From positions 1 to 8,404 of the forward strand of contig QHWL01000094.1 in the NCBI GenBank assembly GCA_003222555.1: 8,404 bases of DNA, written 5' to 3'. Positions 1-5,612 of the stretch are shown here, in pieces. The translations under genes and the position numbers were made by a program. The notes under the pieces are model-generated. The model was not told the DNA's origin and did no database searches. It worked only from the letters and a program-made list of their open reading frames with translations. Positions within the stretch are counted from its first letter, which is position 1. Every line of letters starts with the position of its first letter. The DNA is from Acidobacteriota bacterium. Its GTDB lineage: Bacteria; Acidobacteriota; Vicinamibacteria; Vicinamibacterales; CAVVIG01.

Positions 1-685
1 AGAGATAGCCAGCCTGCCCCATCATGACGCCCCAGGTCGTGGGGTATTTGAGGAGAGTCGCCCATCTGATTTGGTTCTGGGCTTCATGCGGCTGTGCGCG
101 AGCCGCCTCATCGTCAGGCGGCGGACCATAAATCGCGAGCCACCACGCGACCCAGAAGAGGCCGAGCGATCCTGTAATGTAGAAGACCCACTCCCACCCC
201 CAATTCACCAGGACTACCGAGGCGACCGGGATGCCGAGTGTGAGGCCGATCCTGTTGCCGGCGAAAAAGGTTCCGACAGCCAAGGCGCGATGCTTCTTGT
301 CGAACGTCTCGCGAATGACCCGCGAGCCCGATGGAATCATTACCGACTCGCCGACGCCGACGAGGGCGCGAAACACCAGAAGCGGGGCAAATGATTTGGT
401 CAGGCTGCAGAGCGCCGTCGCAAGCGACCAGAATCCGACCCCCATCGAATAGGAGCGCCGCGGACGAATCAAATCGACCAGCGGACCCGCCGCTAACAGC
501 GAGAAGGTGAACGCCCAATTGAATGCGGAGAGAAGAACGCCGACTTGAGTCGGAGTGCAGTCGTAGACCTTGATGAGGTGCGGCCCGACCACGGCGAAAT
601 TGACGCGATCGATATAGGCGATCGCCTGCGAGCCCGCCAGCAGCAGCAAGATGTTCCACCGATAGACTACGGAGGCCGGGTTCAA
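1..685 (-). CDS. MFS transporter, ACS (anion:cation symporter)-like, 3' end outside window
   Basis: An inner-membrane secondary transporter; the substrate cannot be named, but the subfamily usually moves organic anions such as sugar acids with H+. The minus-strand frame stays open to the left edge and gives 228 residues, about half of a typical 430-residue protein. Residues 11-33 form a first membrane helix ending in the YIDRVNFAV signature typical of ACS members. Residues 67-77 (GPLVDLIRPRR) are the MFS motif A loop between helices 2 and 3. Further hydrophobic helices follow to about residue 185, then a charged central loop (PPPDDEAARAQPHEAQ). No ATG opens the frame. The best start is TTG at 685-683, which overlaps the TGA of the preceding gene (TTGA), as elsewhere in this operon. 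There is no clear Shine-Dalgarno, so coupling to upstream translation is likely. Family confident, start moderate. Confidence 0.85.
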   Translation of the reverse strand, partial: MNPASVVYRWNILLLLAGSQAIAYIDRVNFAVVGPHLIKVYDCTPTQVGVLLSAFNWAFTFSLLAAGPLVDLIRPRRSYSMGVGFWSLATALCSLTKSFAPLLVFRALVGVGESVMIPSGSRVIRETFDKKHRALAVGTFFAGNRIGLTLGIPVASVVLVNWGWEWVFYITGSLGLFWVAWWLAIYGPPPDDEAARAQPHEAQNQIRWATLLKYPTTWGVMMGQAGYL

Positions 686-1554
686 ATGATGAGCGCGGCA
701 TGTTCGCTGCCGCCGTCCGTGAGCCCACGCGCCTTCATCCAGTCGTATGTGCGGGTGAAGAGGACCGGATCGTAAGAGTCGACATGCTTGTAGCGCACGA
801 AAGCCCGCAGCAGCTCATGCGGCTGCAACGCGCCGTTCGCGTGCGCCGCGACATGGTGGGCGTACTTGTAGAAGTCAGCGTTGATGCGATCCACTGCATG
901 GTTTTCCGCATCGTAGTACGCCTTGCGTTGCTCTGGCGTCAGATCGGGTGAGATCACCTCGCCTCCGCGGTAGAAGCACGCAGCGATGACGTGTGCTCCT
1001 TCCTTCAGGCCGAGGCTGATGAACGGCTCCATCAGCGTTGCCACGCGGATGGTGCCCGCCTCGAGCGCCGCCCAGCGCATTTGTGGCAGCCCGCCGCGCT
1101 CGATCTTGACGTGCTCCGGGCCCACCGCACTTTCGAGCATCTGCACCGTACAGTAATGCGAGCCGGTGAGCTCCTGAACCACAACCGGCACGTCGGCGAG
1201 GTCGCGAGGGACCTGCAGCGCTTCATCGAACGTCAAGATGGCCTGCGCCGCCACAGCGGCACGCAGGGCCGCGATGTTACCGGCGCGCGTGCCGCGTTCC
1301 AGCCGGTCGATGCTCGCCCATTCGCAGACGTTGTAGCTGTCCGCGGACCCGCACTCGAACATCTGCTCTTTGAGTCGCGACATGATCGGACGTTCCGCTT
1401 TGTCCTTCTCGCGATCGGCATAGGTGGCAGAGAAACCGACGTCCAGACCGGCCGCGTCGAACAGGCCCTCCTCGATGCCGACGATGACCGGAAGATCGAA
1501 GACCGGGTTGTTGGGCGCAATCCTGATCACCGGCTTTTCGTGAACCGACGGCAC
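682..1554 (-). CDS. NMT1/SsuA-type substrate-binding-fold protein, no signal peptide
   Basis: A 290-residue protein of the NMT1/THI5/SsuA class of periplasmic-binding-protein folds (NitT/TauT-type). Visible support: residues 9-14 (VIRIAP) open the first beta-strand, followed by EEGLFDAAGLDV (28-39), the family's E-x-G-x-F-x3-G-L-x-V motif. There is a segment YADRE (about 43-47) and a C-terminal YDWMKARGL helix. The start is GTG at 1554-1552, because AGGAGG at 1566-1561 lies six bases upstream; an earlier GTG at 1626 would only add 24 arginine-rich residues. From the chosen start there is no signal peptide or lipobox, unusual for a transport receptor. It lies 46 bp after a second member of the same family and overlaps the MFS start by 4 bp. 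It may be a cytoplasmic binding protein or an enzyme, as 4,5-dihydroxyphthalate decarboxylase and yeast Thi5 are on this fold; that is inference. Confidence 0.85.
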   Translation of the reverse strand: MPSVHEKPVIRIAPNNPVFDLPVIVGIEEGLFDAAGLDVGFSATYADREKDKAERPIMSRLKEQMFECGSADSYNVCEWASIDRLERGTRAGNIAALRAAVAAQAILTFDEALQVPRDLADVPVVVQELTGSHYCTVQMLESAVGPEHVKIERGGLPQMRWAALEAGTIRVATLMEPFISLGLKEGAHVIAACFYRGGEVISPDLTPEQRKAYYDAENHAVDRINADFYKYAHHVAAHANGALQPHELLRAFVRYKHVDSYDPVLFTRTYDWMKARGLTDGGSEHAALII

Positions 1555-1560
1555 GATGTC

Positions 1561-1566
1561 CCTCCT
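1561..1566 (-). promoter_or_regulatory. Strong Shine-Dalgarno deciding the start at 1554
   Basis: A perfect AGGAGG on the minus strand, six bases before a GTG codon. It moves the start of the second binding-fold protein 72 bp inside the longest open frame. This is the only well-spaced consensus Shine-Dalgarno in the minus-strand operon, at its longest internal gap (46 bp), so this gene is probably initiated independently rather than by coupling. Confidence 0.8.
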
Positions 1567-1600
1567 GCGTCGACAGGCTAAGTCCGACGTGCGAACCGTG

Positions 1601-2530
1601 TCAATCCGCCATTTCCCACAGGCCACGAAATTGGGTGGCCACGATCCGATCGTAGGCAGGGTCGGTTTTCAGAATACCGGACGCGCGCGCGAAGCGGTTC
1701 ATGCCGGCAACAGAGTCTTGTGAGATCGATGCGTCATAGAACGGCAGGTCGCGCCGGATGAGCTCCGCGATCAGTTCCGCCTCGGCGGGTGGGAAAAGTT
1801 TCCGCCCCACTTCGGTTGCACGCCCGGGGTCAGCCTTGAGCGCGGCATGGGTGTTGACAATCGCGCGCACCGCCGCCGCAGCAGTCTCCGGCGAATGTGC
1901 GATTAGCCGATCCGCCGCCGCGAGCGAGGCCATCGTGAAATGGAAACAGGCGGCAGGGCCGTCGCCACGGCGGACATCGAAAACCACCGTACCGACGCCG
2001 CGACGCACCGCGACCTCGGCGCCCATACCGTTGGCCCAGAATCCGTCGATTTTGCGCTGTTCCAGGGCTTTCGCCGCGGTCACACCAAAGTTGACACCGG
2101 CCCCTGCCGCCCCCGGCACGGGTGCAATACGCACGTCGTCGCGTACCAGATCGATGCCGGATGCCTCCAAAAGACCCCGCAGCCCCATATCCACCCAGGG
2201 TGCCGCCCCGATGCTGCGTCCCTTGACGCTGCCGGCATCGCCGCGCTTCGCCTGCAAATCCGCGTGCATGACGAGGAACCAGTACATGCCTTGCCCCTGC
2301 GCGCAGAGCAGCTTCACACCGTCCCACTCGGGAAAGGCAGCCAGGGCAGAGTGCGCGGAGCCGCCGACCAGATCGACCTGGCCATTTGCGAGCGCCGCGT
2401 AGGCCTTGTCGACCGGGAAGATCAGTTCGAGCGTGACGTCAAGGCCCTCGCGCTTGAAGAAGCCGAGCTCGATCGCCGCCACCGCCGGAAGATACGAGTT
2501 CGAGATGAGATCCGGGACCGCGAGCTTCAC
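1601..2530 (-). CDS. NMT1/SsuA-type ABC substrate-binding-like protein, no signal peptide
   Basis: A 309-residue binding-fold protein of the NitT/TauT (NMT1/SsuA) class. It begins MKLAVPDLISNSYLPAVAA and continues with ELGFFKREGLDV (21-32), the family motif. VDLVGGSAHSALAAF (about 52-66) is the ligand-pocket glycine/serine segment where such proteins test for bound substrate. The sequence GFWANGMGAEVAVRRGVGT (about 163-181) sits where the family's second-lobe motif lies. The start is GTG at 2530-2528, one base after the TGA of the preceding small frame, with a purine-rich AGAGGA upstream. The N-terminus enters the first beta-strand directly, so no export signal is visible. It shares the motif and fold with the next gene, and the pair may bind related ligands or form a heteromer (inference). 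No permease or ATPase gene follows; an MFS gene does. Confidence 0.87.
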   Translation of the reverse strand: MKLAVPDLISNSYLPAVAAIELGFFKREGLDVTLELIFPVDKAYAALANGQVDLVGGSAHSALAAFPEWDGVKLLCAQGQGMYWFLVMHADLQAKRGDAGSVKGRSIGAAPWVDMGLRGLLEASGIDLVRDDVRIAPVPGAAGAGVNFGVTAAKALEQRKIDGFWANGMGAEVAVRRGVGTVVFDVRRGDGPAACFHFTMASLAAADRLIAHSPETAAAAVRAIVNTHAALKADPGRATEVGRKLFPPAEAELIAELIRRDLPFYDASISQDSVAGMNRFARASGILKTDPAYDRIVATQFRGLWEMAD

Positions 2531-2531
2531 A

Positions 2532-2706
2532 TCACGCGTCCTCTAGCCTCATGGCGGCCGCACGGCGCTGGCTGGCGATCATGGAGGTCCGCAGCAGAAA
2601 TTGACGCGCCCTCGACGGATCGGCGGCAATGTCGCGCAGTTCGGCGAGATGCCTGGCCCGGATCTCCGGAGCGCGCGCCTCTAGCGACGTCGGCCTCGAA
2701 GGTCAC
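2532..2706 (-). pseudogene. Small operon gene, apparently frameshifted
   Basis: A 175-base gap between two operon genes that seems to hold one short gene split over two frames. Part one starts at GTG 2706-2704, overlapping the TGA of the propeller gene (GTGA), and reads V-T-F-E-A-D-V-A. Part two, in the frame ending at TGA 2534-2532, reads LEARAPEIRARHLAEL, RDIAADPSRARQFLLRTSM and IASQRRAAAMRLEDA, a protein-like, amphipathic helical sequence. The frames switch near 2680. The length, 3n+1, fits a single indel. Part two has no ATG, GTG or TTG before its middle, so it does not look like a separate gene. Intact, the product would be about 58 residues. Function unknown. A sequencing error or programmed shift would look the same. 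The other open frame across this stretch is arginine/glycine-rich and looks like a shadow. Confidence 0.5.
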
Positions 2707-3821
2707 ACGACCGCGACCTTGACGTTGTGGATCGGGGGCAGCGAATCGAACACGCACTCCCACTTCTCACCGCCCTCCCTCCCGATCCAGAGTTGACCGG
2801 TCGTCGTGCCGAAGTAGAGCGAGGGTGCCGTGAGGTGGTCGATGTCCATCGCGTCGCGCAGGATGGTGAAGTAGCTCTGCTTCTTCGGCAGCCCTCGCGC
2901 GAGCCGGCTCCACGAGTCGCCGCCATTCTCGCTGCGCCACACCGCGGGCGCGCCGCCGGGACAGGAGCGCGTCGCCGGCTCAAGGGGCACGACGTACACC
3001 GTGTCGGCGTCGTGCGGGTGAACAACGATCGGAAATCCGAAGTCCGACGGCAATCCGCTAGCGATCGATCGCCACGAGCGGCCGTGGTCGTCGCTGCGCA
3101 GCACGCCGATGTCCGGCCTCGGCCCGCCAGGCCCGGTCCAATCGGCCCATCCGCCGTGGTTCTGCATGTAGAGCCGGCCGGGCGCGTCCTCGTGCCGCGC
3201 GATCTTGTGCACGCACTGGCCGAACTCGGGATAGGGATCGGGCGCGAACCCGGCGCCGACGCCTTGATTCGACGCCTTGAACGTGTCGCCACCGTCTTCG
3301 CTTAGGTAATGGCCGCCCGTCGAGATGCCGAGATGCACGCGATTCCCGTCGCGAATGATCGTGTGCATGCAGAGCCCGCCGTTGCCGGGCTGCCACTTGC
3401 GCGCGTGCTCGTGGTTGCTGATACCGGGCACCATCTCCCACGAATCGCCGCCGTCACGGCTCCTGAACAAGGACGCCGGCTCCACGCCGCACCACAGCTC
3501 CTTCTTGCCGCCGCCGGGCTCGAGCGACCAGATGTTGATAAGCGCGCGCCCGTCGTCCTTGGGAAATGCCGGCCCCGACTTCGTCTCTTCGAAGCCCTTC
3601 CCCACGTTCGTCGAGCGCAACACCTTCATGCCGAAGAACGGATTGCAGCTCGAGGCATACAGGCGCGGTGTGCCGCGCGTGTCGATCAGCGTCGAATACA
3701 CGGGCACGCCGGGGCCGAAGGGCCCGCGCAGCTCGAACTTCCGCCTCGGCTTCGCGGCCTCGGCGACGAACACGCCCTTCTTGGTGCCAATGGTGAGAAT
3801 GACTCGATCCGCCCCCTTCAA
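2703..3821 (-). CDS. BNR/Asp-box beta-propeller protein (sialidase/VPS10-like fold)
   Basis: A 372-residue beta-propeller of the type often auto-annotated as exo-alpha-sialidase or glycosyl hydrolase. Asp-box (S-x-D-x-G-x-S/T-W) repeats are at residues 121-128 (SRDGGDSW), 174-181 (SEDGGDTF), 243-250 (SDDHGRSW) and 297-304 (SENGGDSW). Degenerate copies are near 69-77 and 347-354. It opens VILTIGTKKGVFV, the usual first strand. There is no signal peptide, so the protein is probably cytoplasmic. I do not see the arginine triad expected of a sialidase, so enzyme activity should not be assumed from the fold. The start is TTG 3821-3819, overlapping the upstream stop (TTGA). AGGAGG abuts this codon with no spacer, which is poor for ordinary initiation and fits coupling. 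In my memory of other genomes this protein often sits beside a MoaD-like gene, as here; its role is unknown. Confidence 0.88.
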   Translation of the reverse strand: MKGADRVILTIGTKKGVFVAEAAKPRRKFELRGPFGPGVPVYSTLIDTRGTPRLYASSCNPFFGMKVLRSTNVGKGFEETKSGPAFPKDDGRALINIWSLEPGGGKKELWCGVEPASLFRSRDGGDSWEMVPGISNHEHARKWQPGNGGLCMHTIIRDGNRVHLGISTGGHYLSEDGGDTFKASNQGVGAGFAPDPYPEFGQCVHKIARHEDAPGRLYMQNHGGWADWTGPGGPRPDIGVLRSDDHGRSWRSIASGLPSDFGFPIVVHPHDADTVYVVPLEPATRSCPGGAPAVWRSENGGDSWSRLARGLPKKQSYFTILRDAMDIDHLTAPSLYFGTTTGQLWIGREGGEKWECVFDSLPPIHNVKVAVV

Positions 3822-4105
3822 CCTCCTGAGACCGCCGGTAAAATCGTGACCACGTCCCCCGCCGTCAGCGTCGTGTCGATGCCGTCGAGGTCGCGCACAT
3901 TGTCTGTGTTCACAAATACGTTCAGATGCCGGCGCACCTTGCCCGTTTCGTCACAGAGATTGCGATATAAAGCGGACTGGCTCCGCTCGAGGTCCTCGAG
4001 CGCCGCGCGCACGGTGCGCGCCGAGACCGAAAGCTGCGATGCGCCCGCGCAATACTCGCGCAGTTGACCGTAGACATGGACTGTGCCTGTCGGAGCCGGG
4101 CACAT
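3818..4105 (-). CDS. MoaD/ThiS-family ubiquitin-like (sulfur carrier) protein
   Basis: A 95-residue beta-grasp protein. It ends in VSGG; a free C-terminal Gly-Gly is the hallmark of MoaD/ThiS carriers, which an E1-like enzyme adenylates and converts to a thiocarboxylate. The family pattern is clear: VHVYGQLREYC (9-19) as first strand, then a helix (TVRAALEDLE, 31-40). VRRHLNVFVNTDNVRDLDG (57-75) contains the N-V-x-V-N core strand, and TLTAGDVVTILPAVSGG (79-95) is the G-D-x-V tail. It is probably the first gene of the minus-strand operon. Its stop overlaps the propeller gene start by 4 bp. No E1, MoaE, ThiG or moeB partner is in the window, so molybdopterin or thiamin synthesis is not implied; the carrier may serve another pathway. 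The start is ATG 4105-4103, without an obvious Shine-Dalgarno. Confidence 0.88.
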   Translation of the reverse strand: MCPAPTGTVHVYGQLREYCAGASQLSVSARTVRAALEDLERSQSALYRNLCDETGKVRRHLNVFVNTDNVRDLDGIDTTLTAGDVVTILPAVSGG

Positions 4106-4119
4106 GGTATGAGACGGAG

Positions 4120-4147
4120 CTTATCGCCGGCGGTTGGGATGGCGCAA
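4120..4147 (-). promoter_or_regulatory. Candidate sigma70-like promoter for the minus-strand operon
   Basis: On the minus strand, TTGCGC (4147-4142) and GATAAG (4125-4120) are 16 bases apart, and the second box lies 14 bases before the ATG at 4105. This is the best pair I found upstream of the MoaD-like gene. Both boxes are imperfect, and the region is GC-rich enough for chance matches. Confidence 0.25.
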
Positions 4148-4248
4148 CCAGGGCGGTTCTGCACTGGGGTATGCCCTCGCCGGGCACGAGAGTTCGTTCT
4201 CGAACTCGGCCTTAGTCGCCTGTCGGCTGGAAGGCTCTACCCTGGCGG

Positions 4249-4277
4249 CTGATTGGTATTTATCTGTTGGATACAAT
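4249..4277 (+). promoter_or_regulatory. Candidate promoter for the secreted-protein gene
   Basis: TACAAT at 4272-4277 is a near-consensus -10 box in an AT-rich patch that stands out from its surroundings. It lies 23 bases before the GTG at 4301. The -35 region at 17-bp spacing (CTGATT, 4249-4254) is weak; TTGGTA at 4253-4258 looks better but is only 13 bases away. Confidence 0.35.
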
Positions 4278-4300
4278 GACACGCGTGGGGATCAAGGCAG

Positions 4301-5257
4301 GTGAGGCACGGCTTAACGAACGTGGAACGTAAAGGTTGCGGAGGCCGCAAAGCTTTGAATGCCATTGTGCTGCCGGGCGCACTGGCGCTCGTGCTCGCCG
4401 CGATGACGGCCACAGGTGCGCAGGCGCAGCCGAACGTCGAAGGACTGCTGGTGCGCGTCGGCGAACGGGTGGCCGAGTTCTACAAGCTCGCGAAGAACGT
4501 CATCTGCATCGAGACGTCCACGGTACAGCCCGTCGACTTCAATAGTTCGTCGAAGGGGTTCGTGCGGACCGTCGAATCGGAGCTGCACATCGAAGCTGAC
4601 AGCGATCAGATACCTGGTGCAGCAGCAATCGTGCGCAAAGTCCGGAAAGTGAATGGCCGGGTACCGCGTGAAAAAGACAAGAAGGACCGCGCGGGATGCA
4701 CCGACCCAAATCCCCTGTCCTCCGAACCGCTTGAGTTTCTGCTACCGGCTCACCGTTCGGAGTACCAATTCAGGACTGCGGGAATTGCGAAAGACAGGAA
4801 CCGGACTGCCCTGATGATCGATTTCGCGTCGGTGGATCGCAGGAGCAACCCCGAGTTGATAGAAGACCCGAGCGGACACGACGACTGCTTCGACTGGTCG
4901 GAGCACATCGCATCGCGGGGACGCATCTGGGTGGATGCCAGAAATTATGACGTCGTACGCGTGGAGCGGGGTCTCAGAGGTCCGGTCGACGTGAGGGTCC
5001 CCGCGTTGATACAACGCTGTCACCAACTTGCCAGCTGGGTAGTCATCGTGCGGGACGATGTGACGATTCGCTATAAGACAGTCGCCTTCAGCGCCCCTGA
5101 CAGGTGTTGCTTCTGCCGGAATCCATCGACTCCTTCACCGTGGTCCGGGGCGGCCTCGAGTCAACGCGGCGAAACCAGAGGTTCTCCGATTACAGACGCT
5201 TCGTCACAGGAGGCAGGGTCCTCCAGTAACGGCGGCCTTCAGGGTGTGAATGACTGA
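4301..5257 (+). CDS. Secreted protein of unknown function, 3' end probably frameshifted
   Basis: As it stands the frame gives 318 residues. A basic start (VERKGCGGRKAL) precedes a hydrophobic stretch (NAIVLPGALALVLAAM, about 21-36) and a likely signal-peptidase site after TGAQA near residue 42, so the mature protein is exported. The mature domain reads VICIETSTVQPVDF, KVNGRVPREKDKKDRAGCTD, DPNPLSSEPLEFLLPAHRSEY, DDCFDWSEHI and GRIWVDARNYDVVRVERGL. I associate such sequences with an uncharacterised secreted family common in Acidobacteriota (memory, unchecked). After residue 267 (D, codon 5099-5101) the frame becomes Ser/Gly/Cys-rich (CCFCRNPSTPSPW...), while a protein-like ending continues one frame over. 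A one-base loss there would explain this; repaired, the protein is about 309 residues. The start is GTG 4301 with AAGG upstream. GTG 4322, or TTG 4355 behind GGAGG, are alternatives. Confidence 0.7.
   Translation: MRHGLTNVERKGCGGRKALNAIVLPGALALVLAAMTATGAQAQPNVEGLLVRVGERVAEFYKLAKNVICIETSTVQPVDFNSSSKGFVRTVESELHIEADSDQIPGAAAIVRKVRKVNGRVPREKDKKDRAGCTDPNPLSSEPLEFLLPAHRSEYQFRTAGIAKDRNRTALMIDFASVDRRSNPELIEDPSGHDDCFDWSEHIASRGRIWVDARNYDVVRVERGLRGPVDVRVPALIQRCHQLASWVVIVRDDVTIRYKTVAFSAPDRCCFCRNPSTPSPWSGAASSQRGETRGSPITDASSQEAGSSSNGGLQGVND
5102..5229 (+). other. Displaced C-terminal frame of the secreted protein
   Basis: Read from GTG at 5104, this frame encodes VLLLPESIDSFTVVRGG, LESTRRNQRFSDYRRF and VTGGRVLQ, then TAA at 5227-5229. 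It is ordinary protein sequence with an F-S-D-Y-R-R-F segment and a compact end, unlike the low-complexity product of the frame that the upstream gene would follow. One additional base after GAC (5099-5101), for example a C giving CAG, would join the two halves. It is the 3' part of the same gene, not a separate one. Confidence 0.65.
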
Positions 5258-5280
5258 CTTTCCAGGTCAGGTTACTCGCT

Positions 5281-5378
5281 CCAAACGGTAGGACTCTATC
5301 GGGAGTGACCCGGCGCGCGGACGCGCGGCTTCGAGCCTGGACGGTGACCGCCGGGTCACTTTCGATAGAGCCGTTTGG
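5281..5378. repeat. Long imperfect inverted repeat (large hairpin) at the left IS boundary
   Basis: Arm one, 5281-5315, pairs with arm two, 5349-5378. The stem is CCAAACGG/CCGTTTGG (8 bp), a 5-base bulge TAGGA, CTCTATCG/CGATAGAG (8 bp), two G-T positions, then AGTGACCCGGCG/CGCCGGGTCACT (12 bp). The 33-base loop contains a nested GGCT-TCG-AGCC hairpin (5327-5337). No T-run follows, so it is not a canonical terminator. The last seven bases of arm two are the outermost bases of the insertion element's left inverted repeat, so the structure may belong to the element end, like the hairpins known at IS91 and other single-strand transposon ends. It could also be a small palindromic repeat in which the element landed. 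Confidence 0.75.
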
Positions 5379-5393
5379 ACCAAGCCGCTGGCG
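5372..5393 (+). repeat. Left terminal inverted repeat of the IS91-like element
   Basis: It begins CGTTTGGACCAAGCCGCTGG and is an exact reverse complement of 7760-7781 over 22 bases. Similarity resumes after a TTTG insertion with CGGCGGACGC (5398-5407). Its first seven bases are also the end of the 5349-5378 hairpin arm. Confidence 0.9.
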
Positions 5394-5612
5394 TTTGCGG
5401 CGGACGCGGGGGACGGCTATGCGCGTTGAATCGTGCGAGCCCCAGCCGTTGGGGCGTGCGTCGTGACGATGGAGGTCCGATCGAGGCGGTCAAGATGTCT
5501 CAGGTAGATGGGGCCGGCATGTTCGCGGCCGCCGTGTCCGTCGTGCGGGCACACCTCCGGCGCCCGTGCGGACGCGCGCGACTGAGGGCGGAGGGCGAAA
5601 CGCACGCGCCGC

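Larger units (their letters stand above)
4106..4300. promoter_or_regulatory. Divergent intergenic region between operon and secreted-protein gene
   Basis: It separates two divergent genes and should hold both promoters. Two small hairpins stand in tandem: TGCCC/GGGCA at 4172-4186 (5-bp stem, loop TCGCC) and AGTTCG/CGAACT at 4191-4206 (loop TTCT, with a bulged GAG/CTC extension). Neither has a following T-run, so they are not typical terminators. They could be operators or leader structures. A 56-codon plus-strand frame (TTG 4134 to TGA 4302-4304) crosses the region; I do not call it a gene. Confidence 0.5.

Noticed and set aside
114..728. Long minus-strand frame of about 204 codons over the MFS region
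   Set aside because: Its product is arginine/glycine-rich and without membrane helices, while the neighbouring frame gives a clear MFS protein; it is a shadow.
2527..2763. 78-codon minus-strand frame over the small-gene gap
   Set aside because: It overlaps the end of the propeller gene and its product is arginine/glycine-rich. Only its GTG-ACC-TTC-GAG part near 2706 seems to be used, as the start of the broken small gene.
5281..5378. The large hairpin as a Rho-independent terminator of the secreted-protein gene
   Set aside because: No T-run follows on either strand, the loop is long, and the stem merges with the transposon end.
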